A DNA stretch of 56,849 bases, taken from Desulfovibrio sp. (GTDB taxonomy: Bacteria; Desulfobacterota; Desulfovibrionia; Desulfovibrionales; Desulfovibrionaceae). Positions 8,207 to 18,290 of the stretch are shown here, in pieces; the stretch's first letter is position 1, and every line of letters begins with the position of its first letter. The DNA lies in the NCBI GenBank assembly GCA_031287575.1, contig JAITSV010000017.1, positions 1-56,849 of the forward strand, given 5' to 3'. Below the pieces are notes generated by a model. It searched no databases. It saw only the letters and a list, made by a program, of their open reading frames with translations, and was not told the origin of the DNA. A program made the translations under genes and the position numbers.

Positions 8207-9244
8207 ATGGACCTTCTCAAGGAACTGGAAAGCCTGGTCCCGGAACTCGAAAGAGGCCTGGACCAGGCTTCGTCGTTGACGGAGCTTGAGGAACTGCGCG
8301 TCGCCTTCCTTGGTCGCAAGGGGCGTCTTGCGCAGATCATGGGCCGCCTGCCCGAACTTTCGCCGGAGGACCGGCCCCGCCTGGGGCAGGCCGCCAACGG
8401 CGTCAAGATGGCGCTCACCGAACGCTTCGAAGGCCGCAAGACCGCCCTCGAAGCCGCCAGCGAGGCCGCCGCGCTTTCCCGCTTCGACCCGACCCTGCCC
8501 GGCCGCGCGCCGTGGCGCGGTTCGCTTCACCCCGATACCCTGGTCATGGAGGAAATCTGCTCCGTGTTCCGGGGGCTTGGTTACGACATCGTGACCGGGC
8601 CGGAAGTGGAGATGGACCACTACAACTTCGAAGCGCTGAACATGCCCGCCGAACACCCGGCGCGCGACATGCAGGACACCCTGTATGTCACCGAGTCCAT
8701 CCTGATGCGTACCCACACCTCGCCGTTGCAGGTGCGCACCATGCTGGCGCGCAAGCCTCCGGTGGCCATCATCGCCCCCGGCAAGGTCTATCGCCGCGAC
8801 TCGGACATCACGCACACCCCCATGTTCCACCAGATCGAAGGCCTGATGGTGGACAAGGGCGTGAGCATGGCCGACCTGCGCGGCACGCTCACCTCGTTCC
8901 TGCGCACCGTGTTCGGCGGCGATACCAGGGTCCGCTTCCGCCCCAGCTTCTTCCCCTTCACCGAACCCAGCGCCGAGGTGGACATCTCGTGCTGCATCTG
9001 CGGCGGCAAGGGGCACGTGGGCAACGAACCCTGCCGGGTGTGCAAGACCACCGGCTGGGTCGAGATCCTGGGCTGCGGCATGGTGGATCCCGCCGTGTTC
9101 ACCGCCGTGGGCTACGATCCCGAAGAATACACCGGCTTCGCCTTCGGCCTCGGCGTCGAGCGCGTGGCCATGCTCAAGTACGGCATTGGTGACCTGCGCA
9201 TGTTCTTCGAGAATGATGTCAGGTTCCTGTCGCAGTTCAGGTAG
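8207..9244 (+). CDS. pheS: Phenylalanyl-tRNA synthetase alpha subunit
   Basis: A 345-residue class II catalytic subunit of the (alpha-beta)2 enzyme that charges tRNA-Phe. The N-terminal coiled coil (about residues 1-85) is followed by motif 1, motif 2 ([20 protein letters not shown]) and the motif 3 region ([16 protein letters not shown]). An insertion near residues 261-285 carries CxxC pairs (SCCICGGKG and [10 protein letters not shown]), a zinc-ribbon-like feature I associate with deltaproteobacterial PheS. It lies 21 bp after rplT in the same operon. A roughly 350-bp spacer with repeat elements separates it from pheT, its obligate partner. Confidence 0.96.
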   Translation: MDLLKELESLVPELERGLDQASSLTELEELRVAFLGRKGRLAQIMGRLPELSPEDRPRLGQAANGVKMALTERFEGRKTALEAASEAAALSRFDPTLPGRAPWRGSLHPDTLVMEEICSVFRGLGYDIVTGPEVEMDHYNFEALNMPAEHPARDMQDTLYVTESILMRTHTSPLQVRTMLARKPPVAIIAPGKVYRRDSDITHTPMFHQIEGLMVDKGVSMADLRGTLTSFLRTVFGGDTRVRFRPSFFPFTEPSAEVDISCCICGGKGHVGNEPCRVCKTTGWVEILGCGMVDPAVFTAVGYDPEEYTGFAFGLGVERVAMLKYGIGDLRMFFENDVRFLSQFR

Positions 9245-9251
9245 CCACTGA

Positions 9252-9391
9252 CCCCGGATGGGTCTTTCGCCCGCTGGCGGCGTCGGGCGCGCCTTGTGCC
9301 CCTGTTGCGCGAGAGTCACGTACAGGAAAAGTACGCTCGCCTCGGCCAAGGCTTGCCCTTCTTGCCAGCGAACGAAATCCCTCATCCGGGG
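9252..9391. repeat. Palindromic element family A, copy 2 (pheS-pheT gap)
   Basis: A 140-bp palindrome starting 8 bp after the pheS stop codon. The outer arm CCCCGGATG pairs with CATCCGGGG at the right end. The inner stem CGCTGGC (9272-9278) pairs with GCCAGCG (9364-9370). Family blocks are TTTCGCCC, GGCGTC, a GTAC-AGGAAAA-GTAC centre, CTCGCCT, TTCTTG and GAACGAAATCC. Compared with copies 1 and 3, both sides of the stems change together. Confidence 0.8.
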
Positions 9392-9453
9392 CGGTTGCTG
9401 TCATGAACACTGTTTTTTGAATGCTTCTGCGGGGCAACCTGCCTCGTTCGGAA

Positions 9454-9556
9454 GGGGTGCAGGGGACAGCTTCCGCGCTGCGATCGCCATCCGTAAGGCT
9501 CGCGAGCTCGCCTAACGGCTGCCGTCCTTCCCGCGGAGGCGTAAAAAACGCCTGAC
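9454..9556. repeat. Degenerate family-B repeat with nested family-C unit (pheS-pheT gap)
   Basis: GGGGTGCAGGGG at 9454-9465 and CGGAGGCGTAAAAAACGCC near 9534-9552 match two blocks of the inverted repeat between murG and murC (GGGGTGCAGGGGG and CGGAGGCGTAAAGACGC). Between them, 9488-9521 is a family-C unit of the form ATCCGTAAGGCTCGC...CTCGCCTAACGGCT, also found inside element A4. The gap looks like a nest of inserted repeats. Confidence 0.55.
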
Positions 9557-9595
9557 GACCCCGCCCCTTCGCAAACTTTCTCATGGAGTAGCCCC

Positions 9596-12004
9596 ATGCT
9601 GCTGTCCCTTGCCTGGCTGCGCGAATTCGTTCCCTTCGAAGGCACCGCCGAACAGCTCGGCGACCGTCTGACCATGCTCGGCCTTGAACTGGAGGAAATC
9701 CGCCGCCCGTTCGACGCCATCCGCGCCATCGTGGTGGGCCACGTGGTGGAGCGCGCCAAGCACCCGGAGGCCGACAAGCTGTCGGTGTGCAAGGTGGACG
9801 CGGGCCAGGGCGAGCTGCTGGACATCGTGTGCGGCGCGCCCAACGTGGCCGCCGGCCAGAAGGTGCCGGTGGCCCTGGTGGGCACCACCATGCCGGGCGG
9901 CCTGGTCATCAAGAAGGCCAAGCTGCGCGGCCAGCCCTCGCACGGCATGATCTGCTCCGAGCGCGAACTGGGCCTCAGCGACGACCATGAAGGCATCATG
10001 GTCCTGCCGGAGCACTTCACGGTGGGCAGGCTGCTGGTGGACGAACTGCAACTGGACATGGAGGTGTGCGACATCTCCATCACGCCCAACCGCGCCGACT
10101 GCCTTTCGGTGCTGGGCCTTGCGCGCGAAGTAGCACTGGGCTTCGGCCTGCCGCTGACGCTGCCCAGGCTGAACCTGATGGAAGACGGCCCGGACTGCTC
10201 CGGCGAGGTGGCCATCGAAATCGCGGACCCGGCCCTGTGCCATGCCTACCACGGGCGCATTCTCGAAAACATCCGCGTGGGCAAGAGCCCGGCACGTATC
10301 CGCCATCGCCTCACCGCCATCGGCGTGCGCCCCATTTCCAACATCGTGGACGCCACCAACTACGTGATGATGGAACTGGGCCAGCCCATGCACGCCTTTG
10401 ACCTGGACCTGCTGGAAGGCGCGCGCATCGTGGTCTCCCCGGCGGTGGCGGGCGAGCGCATCGTGACCCTGGACGGCCAGGACCGCGCGCTGGTGGCGGG
10501 CGACCTGCTGATCCGCGATGCGGTGAAGCCCGTGGCCCTTGCGGGCGTCATGGGCGGCGCCAACTCCGAAGTTTCCGACGCCACCACCCGCGTGCTGCTG
10601 GAAAGCGCCGTGTTCCGCCCCGGCACCGTGCGCCGCACGGGCCGCAGGCTGGGCCTTTCCAGCGAGGCGTCGTACCGCTTCGAGCGCGGCGTGGATCAGG
10701 CGGGTGCGGTGTACGCCATGCATCGCGCGGCCCAGATGATGGCCGAACTTTCCGGCGCGCGGCTGCGCCCCGGCATGTGCAGCGCCGAACCGCGCCCCTG
10801 GGCCAGCCCCGCGCTGCGCTTCCGCCCGGCGCGCGCCCGCATGCTGCTGGGCATGGGCGAGGACACCATCGGTGACGCTTTCTGCGCCGACACCCTGACC
10901 GGCCTCGGCTGCGTGGTGGACAAAATCGACGCCGCTGACTGGAAGGTCTCCGCCCCCAGCCATCGCCTGGACTTCGAGCGCGAGGCCGACCTGATCGAGG
11001 AAGTGGGCCGCGTGTACGGGTTGGACGCCATTCCGCCGGTGCTGCCCAAGGTCATGCGTCCGTTGGACCAGGCGGGCGCGCCCGAGTCCGAGTACGATTT
11101 CTGGAAGCGCATCAAGGGCTGGGGCCGCGGCCTTGGCCTGAACGAGGCCATCAACTACAGCTTCGTGGGCCAGAAGGACCTGGATCACCTGGGTCTGTCC
11201 GCCGAAGGGCGCATCCCGATCATGAACCCGCTGTCGGAAGACCAGAACGTGCTGCGCACGGCGCTGGCCCCCGGCCTTCTGAACAACCTGCGCCACAACA
11301 TCGCGCAGGGCAATGCCGGGCTGCGGCTGTTCGAACTGGCGCGTATCTTCACCGCGGACGCCGCGTCGGAAACCACCGCTTGCGAGCGGGGGCGCCTGGG
11401 CATCCTGATGTACGGCGCGCGCCACGACAGCGCCTGGCCCAACCCGGAAGCCGACGCCGACTACCAGGACCTGAAGGGCGTGGTGGAACACTTCGCGGCC
11501 TTCCTGCACCTGGGGCAGCCGCACTGCGCCATGGCCGAGGCGCCGCACCCCTTCCTGGCCCCGAGCGTCACGGTGACGGTGCAGGGCAGGGTGCTGGGCG
11601 TCATGGGCCGGGTAAGGCCCGACCTTGCCGACGCCTACCACGCCCGCAAGGACGTGTGGCTGGCCGACATCGATCTGGATGCGGCGCGCCAGATGCACGA
11701 CGCGGTGACGGTGCGCTTTGCCGCGCTGCCGGTGTATCCGCCGGTGCGCCGCGACATCACGGTCATGGCCCCTGCCGCGTTGCAGGCAGGCGCGGTGCTG
11801 GACCATGTGCGCGGGATGAAACTGCCGCTGCTGGAAGGCGTCGAACTCATTGACGTGTTCGCCCCTGAAGACCGCGAGGAACGCAACCTGACCTTCCGCA
11901 TGACCTTCCGCCATGCCGGGCGCACCCTGAAGGACGCCGAAGTGGACAAGGAACGCGAGAAAGTGGCAAGTTCGCTCCAGCAGGCACTCCCCATCCGGCT
12001 TTAA
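9596..12004 (+). CDS. pheT: Phenylalanyl-tRNA synthetase beta subunit
   Basis: An 802-residue partner of PheS, normal for the long bacterial form. It starts MLLSLAWLREFVPFEG. Domains in order: N-terminal EMAP/tRNA-binding OB fold (about residues 39-150, VVGHVVERAKHPEADKLSVC), B3/B4 editing domain (GVRPISNIVDATNYVMMELG), B5 DNA-binding-like domain, the class-II-like core, and a C-terminal FDX-ACB anticodon-binding domain (YPPVRRDITVMAP to the end). The ATG at 9596 follows ATGGAGTAGCCCC. The long spacer from pheS means the two subunits cannot be coupled by overlap and may depend on mRNA structure or processing for balanced synthesis. Confidence 0.96.
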   Translation: MLLSLAWLREFVPFEGTAEQLGDRLTMLGLELEEIRRPFDAIRAIVVGHVVERAKHPEADKLSVCKVDAGQGELLDIVCGAPNVAAGQKVPVALVGTTMPGGLVIKKAKLRGQPSHGMICSERELGLSDDHEGIMVLPEHFTVGRLLVDELQLDMEVCDISITPNRADCLSVLGLAREVALGFGLPLTLPRLNLMEDGPDCSGEVAIEIADPALCHAYHGRILENIRVGKSPARIRHRLTAIGVRPISNIVDATNYVMMELGQPMHAFDLDLLEGARIVVSPAVAGERIVTLDGQDRALVAGDLLIRDAVKPVALAGVMGGANSEVSDATTRVLLESAVFRPGTVRRTGRRLGLSSEASYRFERGVDQAGAVYAMHRAAQMMAELSGARLRPGMCSAEPRPWASPALRFRPARARMLLGMGEDTIGDAFCADTLTGLGCVVDKIDAADWKVSAPSHRLDFEREADLIEEVGRVYGLDAIPPVLPKVMRPLDQAGAPESEYDFWKRIKGWGRGLGLNEAINYSFVGQKDLDHLGLSAEGRIPIMNPLSEDQNVLRTALAPGLLNNLRHNIAQGNAGLRLFELARIFTADAASETTACERGRLGILMYGARHDSAWPNPEADADYQDLKGVVEHFAAFLHLGQPHCAMAEAPHPFLAPSVTVTVQGRVLGVMGRVRPDLADAYHARKDVWLADIDLDAARQMHDAVTVRFAALPVYPPVRRDITVMAPAALQAGAVLDHVRGMKLPLLEGVELIDVFAPEDREERNLTFRMTFRHAGRTLKDAEVDKEREKVASSLQQALPIRL

Positions 12005-12073
12005 GGTCAGGCGGGGAGCGCCGCGTGCCCGCGCGGTTCGTGCGGGCGCACGGTCAGTGAAACGGGAGACGGC

Positions 12074-12832
12074 ATGGCGGAGCGGACATACCGGATAGGC
12101 GAGGCGGCGTCGCTGCTGAACCTGAAGACCTATGTCCTCAGGTTCTGGGAAACGGAGTTTCCCCAGTTGGTTCCGCTGCGTACCGAAAAGGGCCAGCGCC
12201 TCTATACCGAGGCGGACCTGGCCCTGCTGCGGCGCATCCGGTTTCTGCTGCACGAACGCGGCCTGACCATCGAAGGCGCGCGGCGCATGCTGGCCGAGCG
12301 GGGAGCACAATCCGGTACCGGCATGTCCGATACGGGCATGGCCGGTCTTGCTGACATGCCCGACCTTGCTGACAGGGCCGACAGGGCTGACTTGGCTGGC
12401 ATGTCGGATACGATGGGCACCGGGGTAGCCGGGCTGGTTGGCTTTGGCGATGACGACCCCGACGACATGCATCTGCCCGATGGGCAGGATGATGACGCTC
12501 TTGCTGATGACGATGCCGCCGCCGATATGGATGGCAACGCCCCGGCCACGTCCGGCCTGCAGGGCCGCGCCCTGTCTGCCGCTGCCTCGCGGGTGCAGGC
12601 GTGGGACCAGTACCTGCACGGGCTGCTGCTGCCCGATGACGGCGTAACGCCGCAATCGGGTACCCGAAGCGGCTTTACAGCGCCTTCGGCAGGTCAGGGG
12701 GCAACCCCGGATGGCGGCAGCGACAGCTTTTCAACAGACGGCTCTGTACCCGGCGCTGCCGACCCCGGAACGGTGCGCGAGATCATCGCGGAACTGGAGG
12801 CCATGCGCCGCCTGCTGGCTGGCGCGGACTGA
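12074..12832 (+). CDS. MerR-family transcriptional regulator with acidic low-complexity tail
   Basis: A 252-residue protein. Residues 1-78 form a MerR-type winged helix-turn-helix (YRIGEAASLLNLKTYVLRFW, then GQRLYTEADLALLRRIRFLL). Genes of this type are often found right after pheST. Residues ~80-150 are Asp/Gly/Met-rich with loose repeats (GMAGLADMPDLADRADRADL) and an acidic stretch DDDALADDDAAADMDG. The C-terminal ~90 residues (AASRVQAWDQYLHGLLLPDDG, then REIIAELEAMRRLLAG) look like a dimerisation helix. No effector-binding domain or metal ligands are visible, so the signal is unknown. It is 69 bp after pheT and probably in the same transcript. Confidence 0.85.
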   Translation: MAERTYRIGEAASLLNLKTYVLRFWETEFPQLVPLRTEKGQRLYTEADLALLRRIRFLLHERGLTIEGARRMLAERGAQSGTGMSDTGMAGLADMPDLADRADRADLAGMSDTMGTGVAGLVGFGDDDPDDMHLPDGQDDDALADDDAAADMDGNAPATSGLQGRALSAAASRVQAWDQYLHGLLLPDDGVTPQSGTRSGFTAPSAGQGATPDGGSDSFSTDGSVPGAADPGTVREIIAELEAMRRLLAGAD

Positions 12833-12956
12833 TTCCGCCATCTTTCCGCTCGGGGGGGGGGCTGCCGCCCCTTTCCGTTGCCCGTCGCCGCCACTGCCTT
12901 TTCCTTTCGCGCACTGCGCAACGGAGTACAATGGGCACGGCGTCATGCATCCGTCT

Positions 12957-13022
12957 GCGTCCCTACGCGTTACCACGCCTCCCCCGCGTCCTCACGCGTC
13001 CTTACGCATCCTTACGCAATCG
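12957..13022. repeat. Degenerate ~10-bp tandem repeat
   Basis: Several imperfect copies of a CGTCCTTACG-like unit run in tandem just before rpe (for example TCCTCACGCG, TCCTTACGCA, TCCTTACGCA). The repeat array is non-coding under the chosen rpe start. Confidence 0.6.
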
Positions 13023-13062
13023 GGCATTTCCCGCAACCGCGCATCCGCGCCACGAGCACCGC

Positions 13063-13722
13063 ATGATCCTTTCCCCTTCGCTGCTGTCCTCCGACTTTGG
13101 CCGCCTTGCCGACGAACTGGCCGCCCTGGAGGCTGCCGGTGTGTCCTGGGTTCACTGGGACGTCATGGACGGCACCTTCGTGCCCAACATCACCTACGGC
13201 CAGCCGGTCATCGGACATCTGCGCAAGCAGAGCCGCCTGTTTTTCGACGTGCACCTGATGGTGGAACGCCCGGAACGCTACCTGCACGAATTCGTGGATG
13301 CCGGGGCCGACATGCTGGTGGTCCACGCAGAGGCCACCCCCCATGTGCAGCGCGCCCTGGCCGAAATCCGCCGCCTGGGCGTCAAGTCCGGCGTGGCGCT
13401 GAACCCGCACACCCCGCTTTCGGTGCTGGACTATGTGCTGGACGACGCGGACATGGTGCTGATCATGACCGTCAACCCCGGCTTCGGCGGCCAGTCGTTC
13501 CTGCCCGCCAGCTATCGCAAGATCAGCGACCTGCGCGCCATGATCAACGCGCGCGGCCTGTCCACGCTCATCCAGGTGGATGGCGGGGTGGACCCGTCCA
13601 ACACGGCGCGATTGGTGAAGAGCGGGGCGGACGTGCTGGTTTCCGGCTCGGCCTTCTTCAAGTTTCCGCCGTATGCCGAGCGGTTGAAGGCGTTCGAGGC
13701 GGCGGCCAACTCCGTCCTCTAA
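13063..13722 (+). CDS. rpe: Ribulose-phosphate 3-epimerase
   Basis: A 219-residue TIM-barrel enzyme interconverting ribulose 5-phosphate and xylulose 5-phosphate. Family motifs are intact: ILSPSLLSSDFGRL, WVHWDVMDGTFVPN (metal-binding His and catalytic Asp), FDVHLMVERPERY, VHAEA, GVALNPHTPL, MTVNPGFGGQSF (catalytic Asp lies upstream) and IQVDGGVDPSN. The ATG at 13063 gives the usual N-terminus; an in-frame extension upstream runs through a tandem repeat and is not conserved-looking. The Shine-Dalgarno is weak (GAGCACCGC). It precedes tkt by 292 bp; both act in the non-oxidative pentose phosphate pathway. Confidence 0.95.
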   Translation: MILSPSLLSSDFGRLADELAALEAAGVSWVHWDVMDGTFVPNITYGQPVIGHLRKQSRLFFDVHLMVERPERYLHEFVDAGADMLVVHAEATPHVQRALAEIRRLGVKSGVALNPHTPLSVLDYVLDDADMVLIMTVNPGFGGQSFLPASYRKISDLRAMINARGLSTLIQVDGGVDPSNTARLVKSGADVLVSGSAFFKFPPYAERLKAFEAAANSVL

Positions 13723-14014
13723 CGTCGACGCGTGATGGGGTGGAGCTTTCGTGGCCGGTAACGCCATGGCGCATCCGCTGATGTGATTTTCCCGTTGCCA
13801 GATGGCGCGGAACGGACTAGTCGGGTGTGGGCGCCGCCGCAGGGCAGTGCCCACCTCTCGCATGTGCGGCACATCCCGCCGCATGCATGATCGTTGCGGC
13901 AGGACGCATGTGCCCGCCATCCGTGTATTTCCCGGCGCACCGCGCCGTACCGCTGCATAGCCAACGGCGCAGGGCGCCCGCCCGCCGCCGCACAGAACCC
14001 CGCTGGAGGTTGCA

Positions 14015-16009
14015 ATGCCGTCTCGCAAGGAACTCGCCAACGCCATCCGCGTGCTCAGCATGGACGCCGTGGAAAAGGCCAAGTCCGGGCACCCCGGTGC
14101 ACCCATGGGCATGGCGGACATCGCCGAAGTGCTCTGGAACGATTGCCTGAAGCACAACCCCGCCAACCCCAAATGGGCCGACCGTGATCGCTTCGTGCTG
14201 TCCAACGGGCACGGCTCCATGCTCATCTACGCGCTGCTGCATCTTTCCGGCTACGACGTGAGCATGGACGACATCCGCAACTTCCGTCAGCTGCACTCCA
14301 AGACCCCCGGCCACCCCGAGTACGGCATCACCCCCGGCGTGGAGACCACCACCGGCCCGCTGGGGCAGGGCATCGCCAGCGCCGTGGGCATGGCCATGGC
14401 CGAAAGACTCATGGCCCAGCAGTTCAACCGCCCCGGCTACGACGTGGTGGACCATGCCACGTACGTGTTCCTGGGCGACGGCTGCATGATGGAAGGCATC
14501 TCGCACGAGGCGTGCTCGCTGGCGGGCACCCTGGGCCTCGGCAAGCTGACCGCCTTTTATGACGACAACGGCATCTCCATCGACGGCGACATCGCCGGGT
14601 GGTTCGCCGACGATACCCCCGCCCGCTTCGAGGCCTACGGCTGGCACGTGGTGCGCAACGTGGACGGCCACGACGGCGAAGCCATTGCCGCCGCGCTCAA
14701 GGCCGCCCGCGCGGTGCCCGGCAAGCCCAGCCTGATCTGCTGCAAGACCTGCATCGGCCAGGGGGCGCCCACCAAGGCGGGCAGCCACAACTGCCACGGC
14801 TCGCCCCTGGGCGCCGCCGAAATCGCCGCCGCGCGCGAAGGCATGAACTGGCCGCATCCGCCCTTCGAGATTCCGGCGGACATCTACGCCGGGTGGGATG
14901 CCCGCCCGCGCGGTACCGCCGCAGAGGCCTCCTGGAACGACCTGTTCGTCCGCTACCGCGCCGCCCATCCCGAACTGGCCGCCGAGTTCGAGCGTCGCAT
15001 GGCGGGGGATCTGCCCGCCGACTGGCAGGCTGGCGTGGCCGCCGCCCTTGCCGCCACCGATGGGGCAAAGGAAACCCTGGCCACCCGCATCGCCTCGCGC
15101 AATGCCCTGAACGCCGTGGCCCCGCTGCTGCCCGAAATGATGGGTGGTTCGGCGGACCTTACCGGTTCCGTGGGCACCTGGCACAAGACGTCCAGGCTGG
15201 TCACCCCCGGTGATTGGTCCGGCAACTACATCTCCTACGGCGTGCGCGAATTCGCCATGGGCGCCATCATGAACGGCATGGCCCTGCACGGCGGGTTCCT
15301 GCCCTACGCGGGCACCTTCCTGATCTTCTCGGACTACGCCAAGAACGCCATCCGCCTGTCCGCCCTCATGGGCGCGCGGGTGGTCTGGGTGCTCACGCAC
15401 GACTCCATCGGCGTGGGCGAAGACGGCCCCACCCACCAGCCGGTGGAACAACTGGCCGGTCTGCGCCTGACCCCCAACGTGCAGGTGTGGCGCCCCTGCG
15501 ACACCGTGGAAACCCTGTCCGCGTGGAAGGCCGCCGCCGAATGCGCCACCGGCCCCACCTGCATCTCGCTGACCCGGCAGGACGTGCCCTTCGTGGAACG
15601 CACCGACGAACAGCGCGCCAACATCGCACGCGGCGGCTACGTGCTGCGCGACTGCGCGGGCACGCCGGAAGCCATCGTCATGGCCACCGGCTCCGAAGTG
15701 CAGTTGGCCCTTGCCGCCGCCGATGCGCTGGCCGCCAAGGACCGCAAGGTGCGCGTGGTGTCCATGCCGTCGTCCACCCAGTTCGACCGCCAGGACGTCG
15801 CCTACCGCGAGTCGGTGCTGCCGTCCGCCGTGCGTGCGCGCGTGGCCGTGGAAGCCGCCGCCGTGGACGGCTGGTGGAAGTATCTGGGCCTGGACGGCAA
15901 GGCCGTGGGCATGACCGGCTTTGGCGAATCCGCCCCCGGCAAGGTGCTGTTCGAGTACTTCGGCATTACCACCGAGAAGGTCATCGAAGCGGTGGAGTCT
16001 CTTCTCTAA
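14015..16009 (+). CDS. tkt: Transketolase
   Basis: A 664-residue thiamine-diphosphate enzyme that moves two-carbon units between sugar phosphates; E. coli TktA has 663. The N-terminal domain has [31 protein letters not shown] and the ThDP/metal motif [18 protein letters not shown]...NG (residues ~153-187). The pyrimidine-binding domain has the catalytic-Glu region [19 protein letters not shown] and [14 protein letters not shown]. The C-terminal domain begins near residue 535. The ATG at 14015 follows GGAGG by 7 nt. A strong terminator follows at 16061. Confidence 0.97.
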   Translation: MPSRKELANAIRVLSMDAVEKAKSGHPGAPMGMADIAEVLWNDCLKHNPANPKWADRDRFVLSNGHGSMLIYALLHLSGYDVSMDDIRNFRQLHSKTPGHPEYGITPGVETTTGPLGQGIASAVGMAMAERLMAQQFNRPGYDVVDHATYVFLGDGCMMEGISHEACSLAGTLGLGKLTAFYDDNGISIDGDIAGWFADDTPARFEAYGWHVVRNVDGHDGEAIAAALKAARAVPGKPSLICCKTCIGQGAPTKAGSHNCHGSPLGAAEIAAAREGMNWPHPPFEIPADIYAGWDARPRGTAAEASWNDLFVRYRAAHPELAAEFERRMAGDLPADWQAGVAAALAATDGAKETLATRIASRNALNAVAPLLPEMMGGSADLTGSVGTWHKTSRLVTPGDWSGNYISYGVREFAMGAIMNGMALHGGFLPYAGTFLIFSDYAKNAIRLSALMGARVVWVLTHDSIGVGEDGPTHQPVEQLAGLRLTPNVQVWRPCDTVETLSAWKAAAECATGPTCISLTRQDVPFVERTDEQRANIARGGYVLRDCAGTPEAIVMATGSEVQLALAAADALAAKDRKVRVVSMPSSTQFDRQDVAYRESVLPSAVRARVAVEAAAVDGWWKYLGLDGKAVGMTGFGESAPGKVLFEYFGITTEKVIEAVESLL

Positions 16010-16060
16010 AGAGCGCAGCACCGCACGGGAGGCGGCCCCCGCCCCCCAGTCTGGACACCG

Positions 16061-16107
16061 GGCGCGAACGTGGTAGGATGCGAAAGCCACGTTCGCGCCT
16101 TTTCTTT
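16061..16107 (+). terminator. Terminator between tkt and pgk
   Basis: A perfect 13-bp stem (16061-16073 with 16087-16099) is followed by TTTTCTTTT. It separates tkt from pgk, so pgk probably has its own promoter or depends on read-through. Confidence 0.9.
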
Positions 16108-16148
16108 TGCCAACCAAATCAAGCCAATCGAGCAGCAGAGGTATATCC

Positions 16149-17330
16149 ATGGCCGTACTGAAGATGACCGACCTTGATCTGAAGGGGAAGCGCGTCCTGT
16201 TGCGCGAAGACCTCAACGTACCCCTGAAGGACGGCAAGGTGACCAGCGACAAGCGCATCCGCGCCGCGCTGCCGTCCATCGAAATGGCCCTCAAGGCCGG
16301 TGCCCGCGTGCTGCTGGTGTCGCACCTGGGTCGCCCCACGGAAGGCGAGTTCGACCCCGCCTTCTCGCTGGCCCCGGTGGCCGAACATCTTTCCAGGGCA
16401 CTGGGCTTTCAGGTGCCGCTGGTGCGCGACTACATCGAGGGTATCGAGGTGGCCGAGGGCCAGTGCGTGCTGTGCGAGAACGTGCGCTTCCTGAAGGGTG
16501 AAAAGAAGGACGACGAGGCCCTGGGCCGCAAGCTGGCCGCCCTGTGCGACATCTTCGTCATGGATGCCTTCGGTGCGGCGCACCGCGCCCAGGCCTCCAC
16601 CCACGCCGCCGTGCGCTTCGCCAAGGTGGCCTGCGCCGGTCCCCTGCTGGCGGCGGAACTGGACGCCCTGTCCCGCGCCCTGGACGCCCCGGCCAAGCCC
16701 ATGGTGGGCATCATCGGCGGTTCCAAGGTGTCCACCAAGCTGACCCTGCTGGATACGCTGTCCAAGAAGGTGGACCGGCTCATCGTGGGCGGCGGCATCG
16801 CCAACAATTTCATCAAGGCCGCCGGATACGAGGTGGGCCGTTCGCTGTACGAGCCGGAACTGGTGGACGAGGCCGCCCGCCTGATGGCCGCCGCCAAGGC
16901 TGCCGGGGGCGAGATTCCCGTGCCGATGGACGTGGTGGTGGGGCCGGAATTCGCGGATTCCGCACCGGCCACGGTACGCAAGGTGTCGGAAGTGAAGCCG
17001 GACGAAATGATCCTGGACATCGGGCCCGAAACGGCAAAGCTGTACCGCGACATCCTGATGCAGGCGGGCACCATCGTCTGGAACGGACCGGTGGGCGCCT
17101 TCGAGGTGGAGCAGTTCGGCCAGGGCACCAAGGCCCTGTGCATGGCCGTGGCCGACAGCCCGGCCTTCTCGCTGGCGGGCGGCGGCGACACCGTTGCCGC
17201 CATCGAAAAGTACGGCGTGGTGGACCGCATCTCCTACATGTCCACCGGCGGCGGGGCCTTCCTGGAGTTTCTGGAAGGCAAGACCCTGCCCGCCGTGGCC
17301 GTGTTGGAGGAGCGCTCCGCCAAGGGGTAG
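16149..17330 (+). CDS. pgk: Phosphoglycerate kinase
   Basis: A 393-residue two-domain glycolytic enzyme that makes ATP from 1,3-bisphosphoglycerate. Motifs seen: [100 protein letters not shown] and the C-terminal [13 protein letters not shown]...[19 protein letters not shown] with nucleotide-binding and Thr/Gly-rich loops. The ATG at 16149 follows AGAGG by 7 nt and gives the standard N-terminus. Confidence 0.97.
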   Translation: MAVLKMTDLDLKGKRVLLREDLNVPLKDGKVTSDKRIRAALPSIEMALKAGARVLLVSHLGRPTEGEFDPAFSLAPVAEHLSRALGFQVPLVRDYIEGIEVAEGQCVLCENVRFLKGEKKDDEALGRKLAALCDIFVMDAFGAAHRAQASTHAAVRFAKVACAGPLLAAELDALSRALDAPAKPMVGIIGGSKVSTKLTLLDTLSKKVDRLIVGGGIANNFIKAAGYEVGRSLYEPELVDEAARLMAAAKAAGGEIPVPMDVVVGPEFADSAPATVRKVSEVKPDEMILDIGPETAKLYRDILMQAGTIVWNGPVGAFEVEQFGQGTKALCMAVADSPAFSLAGGGDTVAAIEKYGVVDRISYMSTGGGAFLEFLEGKTLPAVAVLEERSAKG

Positions 17331-17624
17331 CAGGCGGTAGGGTGCAGCGCCGGTATTGCGGGCAATCCCGTGGGTACACTGGCCTGCGGCATGTGTTTCA
17401 CGCGGCGCGCTTCCGTTGCCATGGTGGCCTGGGCCATCGGCAATGGGGGCGCGCCGTTGACGTTTCACGCCGCGTCAATGCATGGGGATGCGGCATGGAC
17501 GTTCAACCGACGCTCCGTAGCTTTCGGATGCGGACATGCATGGATCAGGGACGGGTAGGGCAGGCGGAAGAAAGGCCCCTGGCCGTTGCATTGCATCGGC
17601 GTCATGGGCATGGCCGATACGTTG

Positions 17625-17646
17625 TCGCAACGTGTTTCGCAACGTG
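17625..17646. repeat. Close direct repeat CGCAACGTG upstream of mucR
   Basis: TCGCAACGTG at 17625-17634 is repeated as TTCGCAACGTG at 17636-17646, with centres one helical turn apart (11 bp). This is compatible with a dimeric regulator site, but nothing links it to a known protein. Confidence 0.4.
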
Positions 17647-17784
17647 CGTGCGGTGCGCATGCCGTCAGGTTCAGGACCGGGGGGAAGCGGCCACTGACGC
17701 AGGTTTTCTTGGCAGCGTGCAGCGGGGGTGCGTGCTGCTGCGTTCATTTTGCGTTCCTGGTTTCGGTTTTCCGCTACGCTGTTG

Positions 17785-17813
17785 TTGACTTGCTGTAGTT
17801 GCGGATGTAAGAG
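17785..17813 (+). promoter_or_regulatory. Candidate mucR promoter
   Basis: TTGACT at 17785-17790, a 17-bp spacer and TAAGAG at 17808-17813, about 80 bp before the mucR start. The -35 is good and the -10 mediocre. Confidence 0.45.
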
Positions 17814-17891
17814 CGGCGAAGTGCCGTGACTGGTGTCGATGTTTCGGCGTCTTCGTTTCGGCCCCGTCGTTCAATTCCCGCGGAGGTCCAC

Positions 17892-18290
17892 ATGGATGAC
17901 TTTTTGAAGGAAGCCCTGGAAATCGTAAAGGCGCAGGCCAGTGTCCGGACCATGACGGAGGATGAGATCACCTCCATGGTGCAGAAGCTTGCCAATGGCA
18001 TTCGTGCCATCAGCCTTGGCGAAGCCGAGCCGGAAGAGGCGTGCGAAGCCTGCGGCGACCCGCGCAAGGCCGTGAAGGAAAAGTCCATCACCTGCCTCGA
18101 GTGCGGCAAGTCGTTCAAGATCCTTACCCGCAAGCACCTTGCGTCGCACGGCCTTGACGCCGTTGCCTACCGCGAGAAGTGGGGCCTCAAGAAGAGCACC
18201 CCGCTGGTGTGCAAGGCGTTGCAGCGTGAACGCCGCAAGAAGATGAAGGACATGAAGCTTTGGGAGAAGCGGCGCAAGCACGCTTCCTAG
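17892..18290 (+). CDS. MucR/Ros-family zinc-finger transcriptional regulator
   Basis: A 132-residue DNA-binding protein of the Ros/MucR family. The core is a C2H2-type zinc finger (CLECGKSFKILTRKHLASH: Cys-x2-Cys and His-x3-His) flanked by the family motif GLDAVAYREKWGLKKSTPLV and a basic C-terminal tail RRKKMKDMKLWEKRRKH. A second Cys pair (EACEACGD) lies before the finger. Family members repress exopolysaccharide, motility and virulence genes in alphaproteobacteria; desulfovibrios carry several paralogs whose targets are mostly unknown to me. The ATG at 17892 follows GGAGG by 5 nt; a longer in-frame start has no ribosome binding site. Monocistronic, with a terminator at 18369. Confidence 0.9.
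   Translation: MDDFLKEALEIVKAQASVRTMTEDEITSMVQKLANGIRAISLGEAEPEEACEACGDPRKAVKEKSITCLECGKSFKILTRKHLASHGLDAVAYREKWGLKKSTPLVCKALQRERRKKMKDMKLWEKRRKHAS

Larger units (their letters stand above)
17331..17891. other. Gene-free interval before mucR
   Basis: No frame here has a plausible start, codon pattern or recognisable protein. It contains a direct repeat (17625-17646) and a candidate promoter (17785-17813). Confidence 0.5.

Noticed and set aside
9581-12655. A 1024-codon minus-strand frame over pheT and merR
   Set aside because: Same shadow effect; pheT on the plus strand accounts for the region completely.
12857-12873. GC-rich hairpin after the MerR gene as a terminator
   Set aside because: Only a 5-bp stem inside a G homopolymer run with a short T tract; too weak to call.
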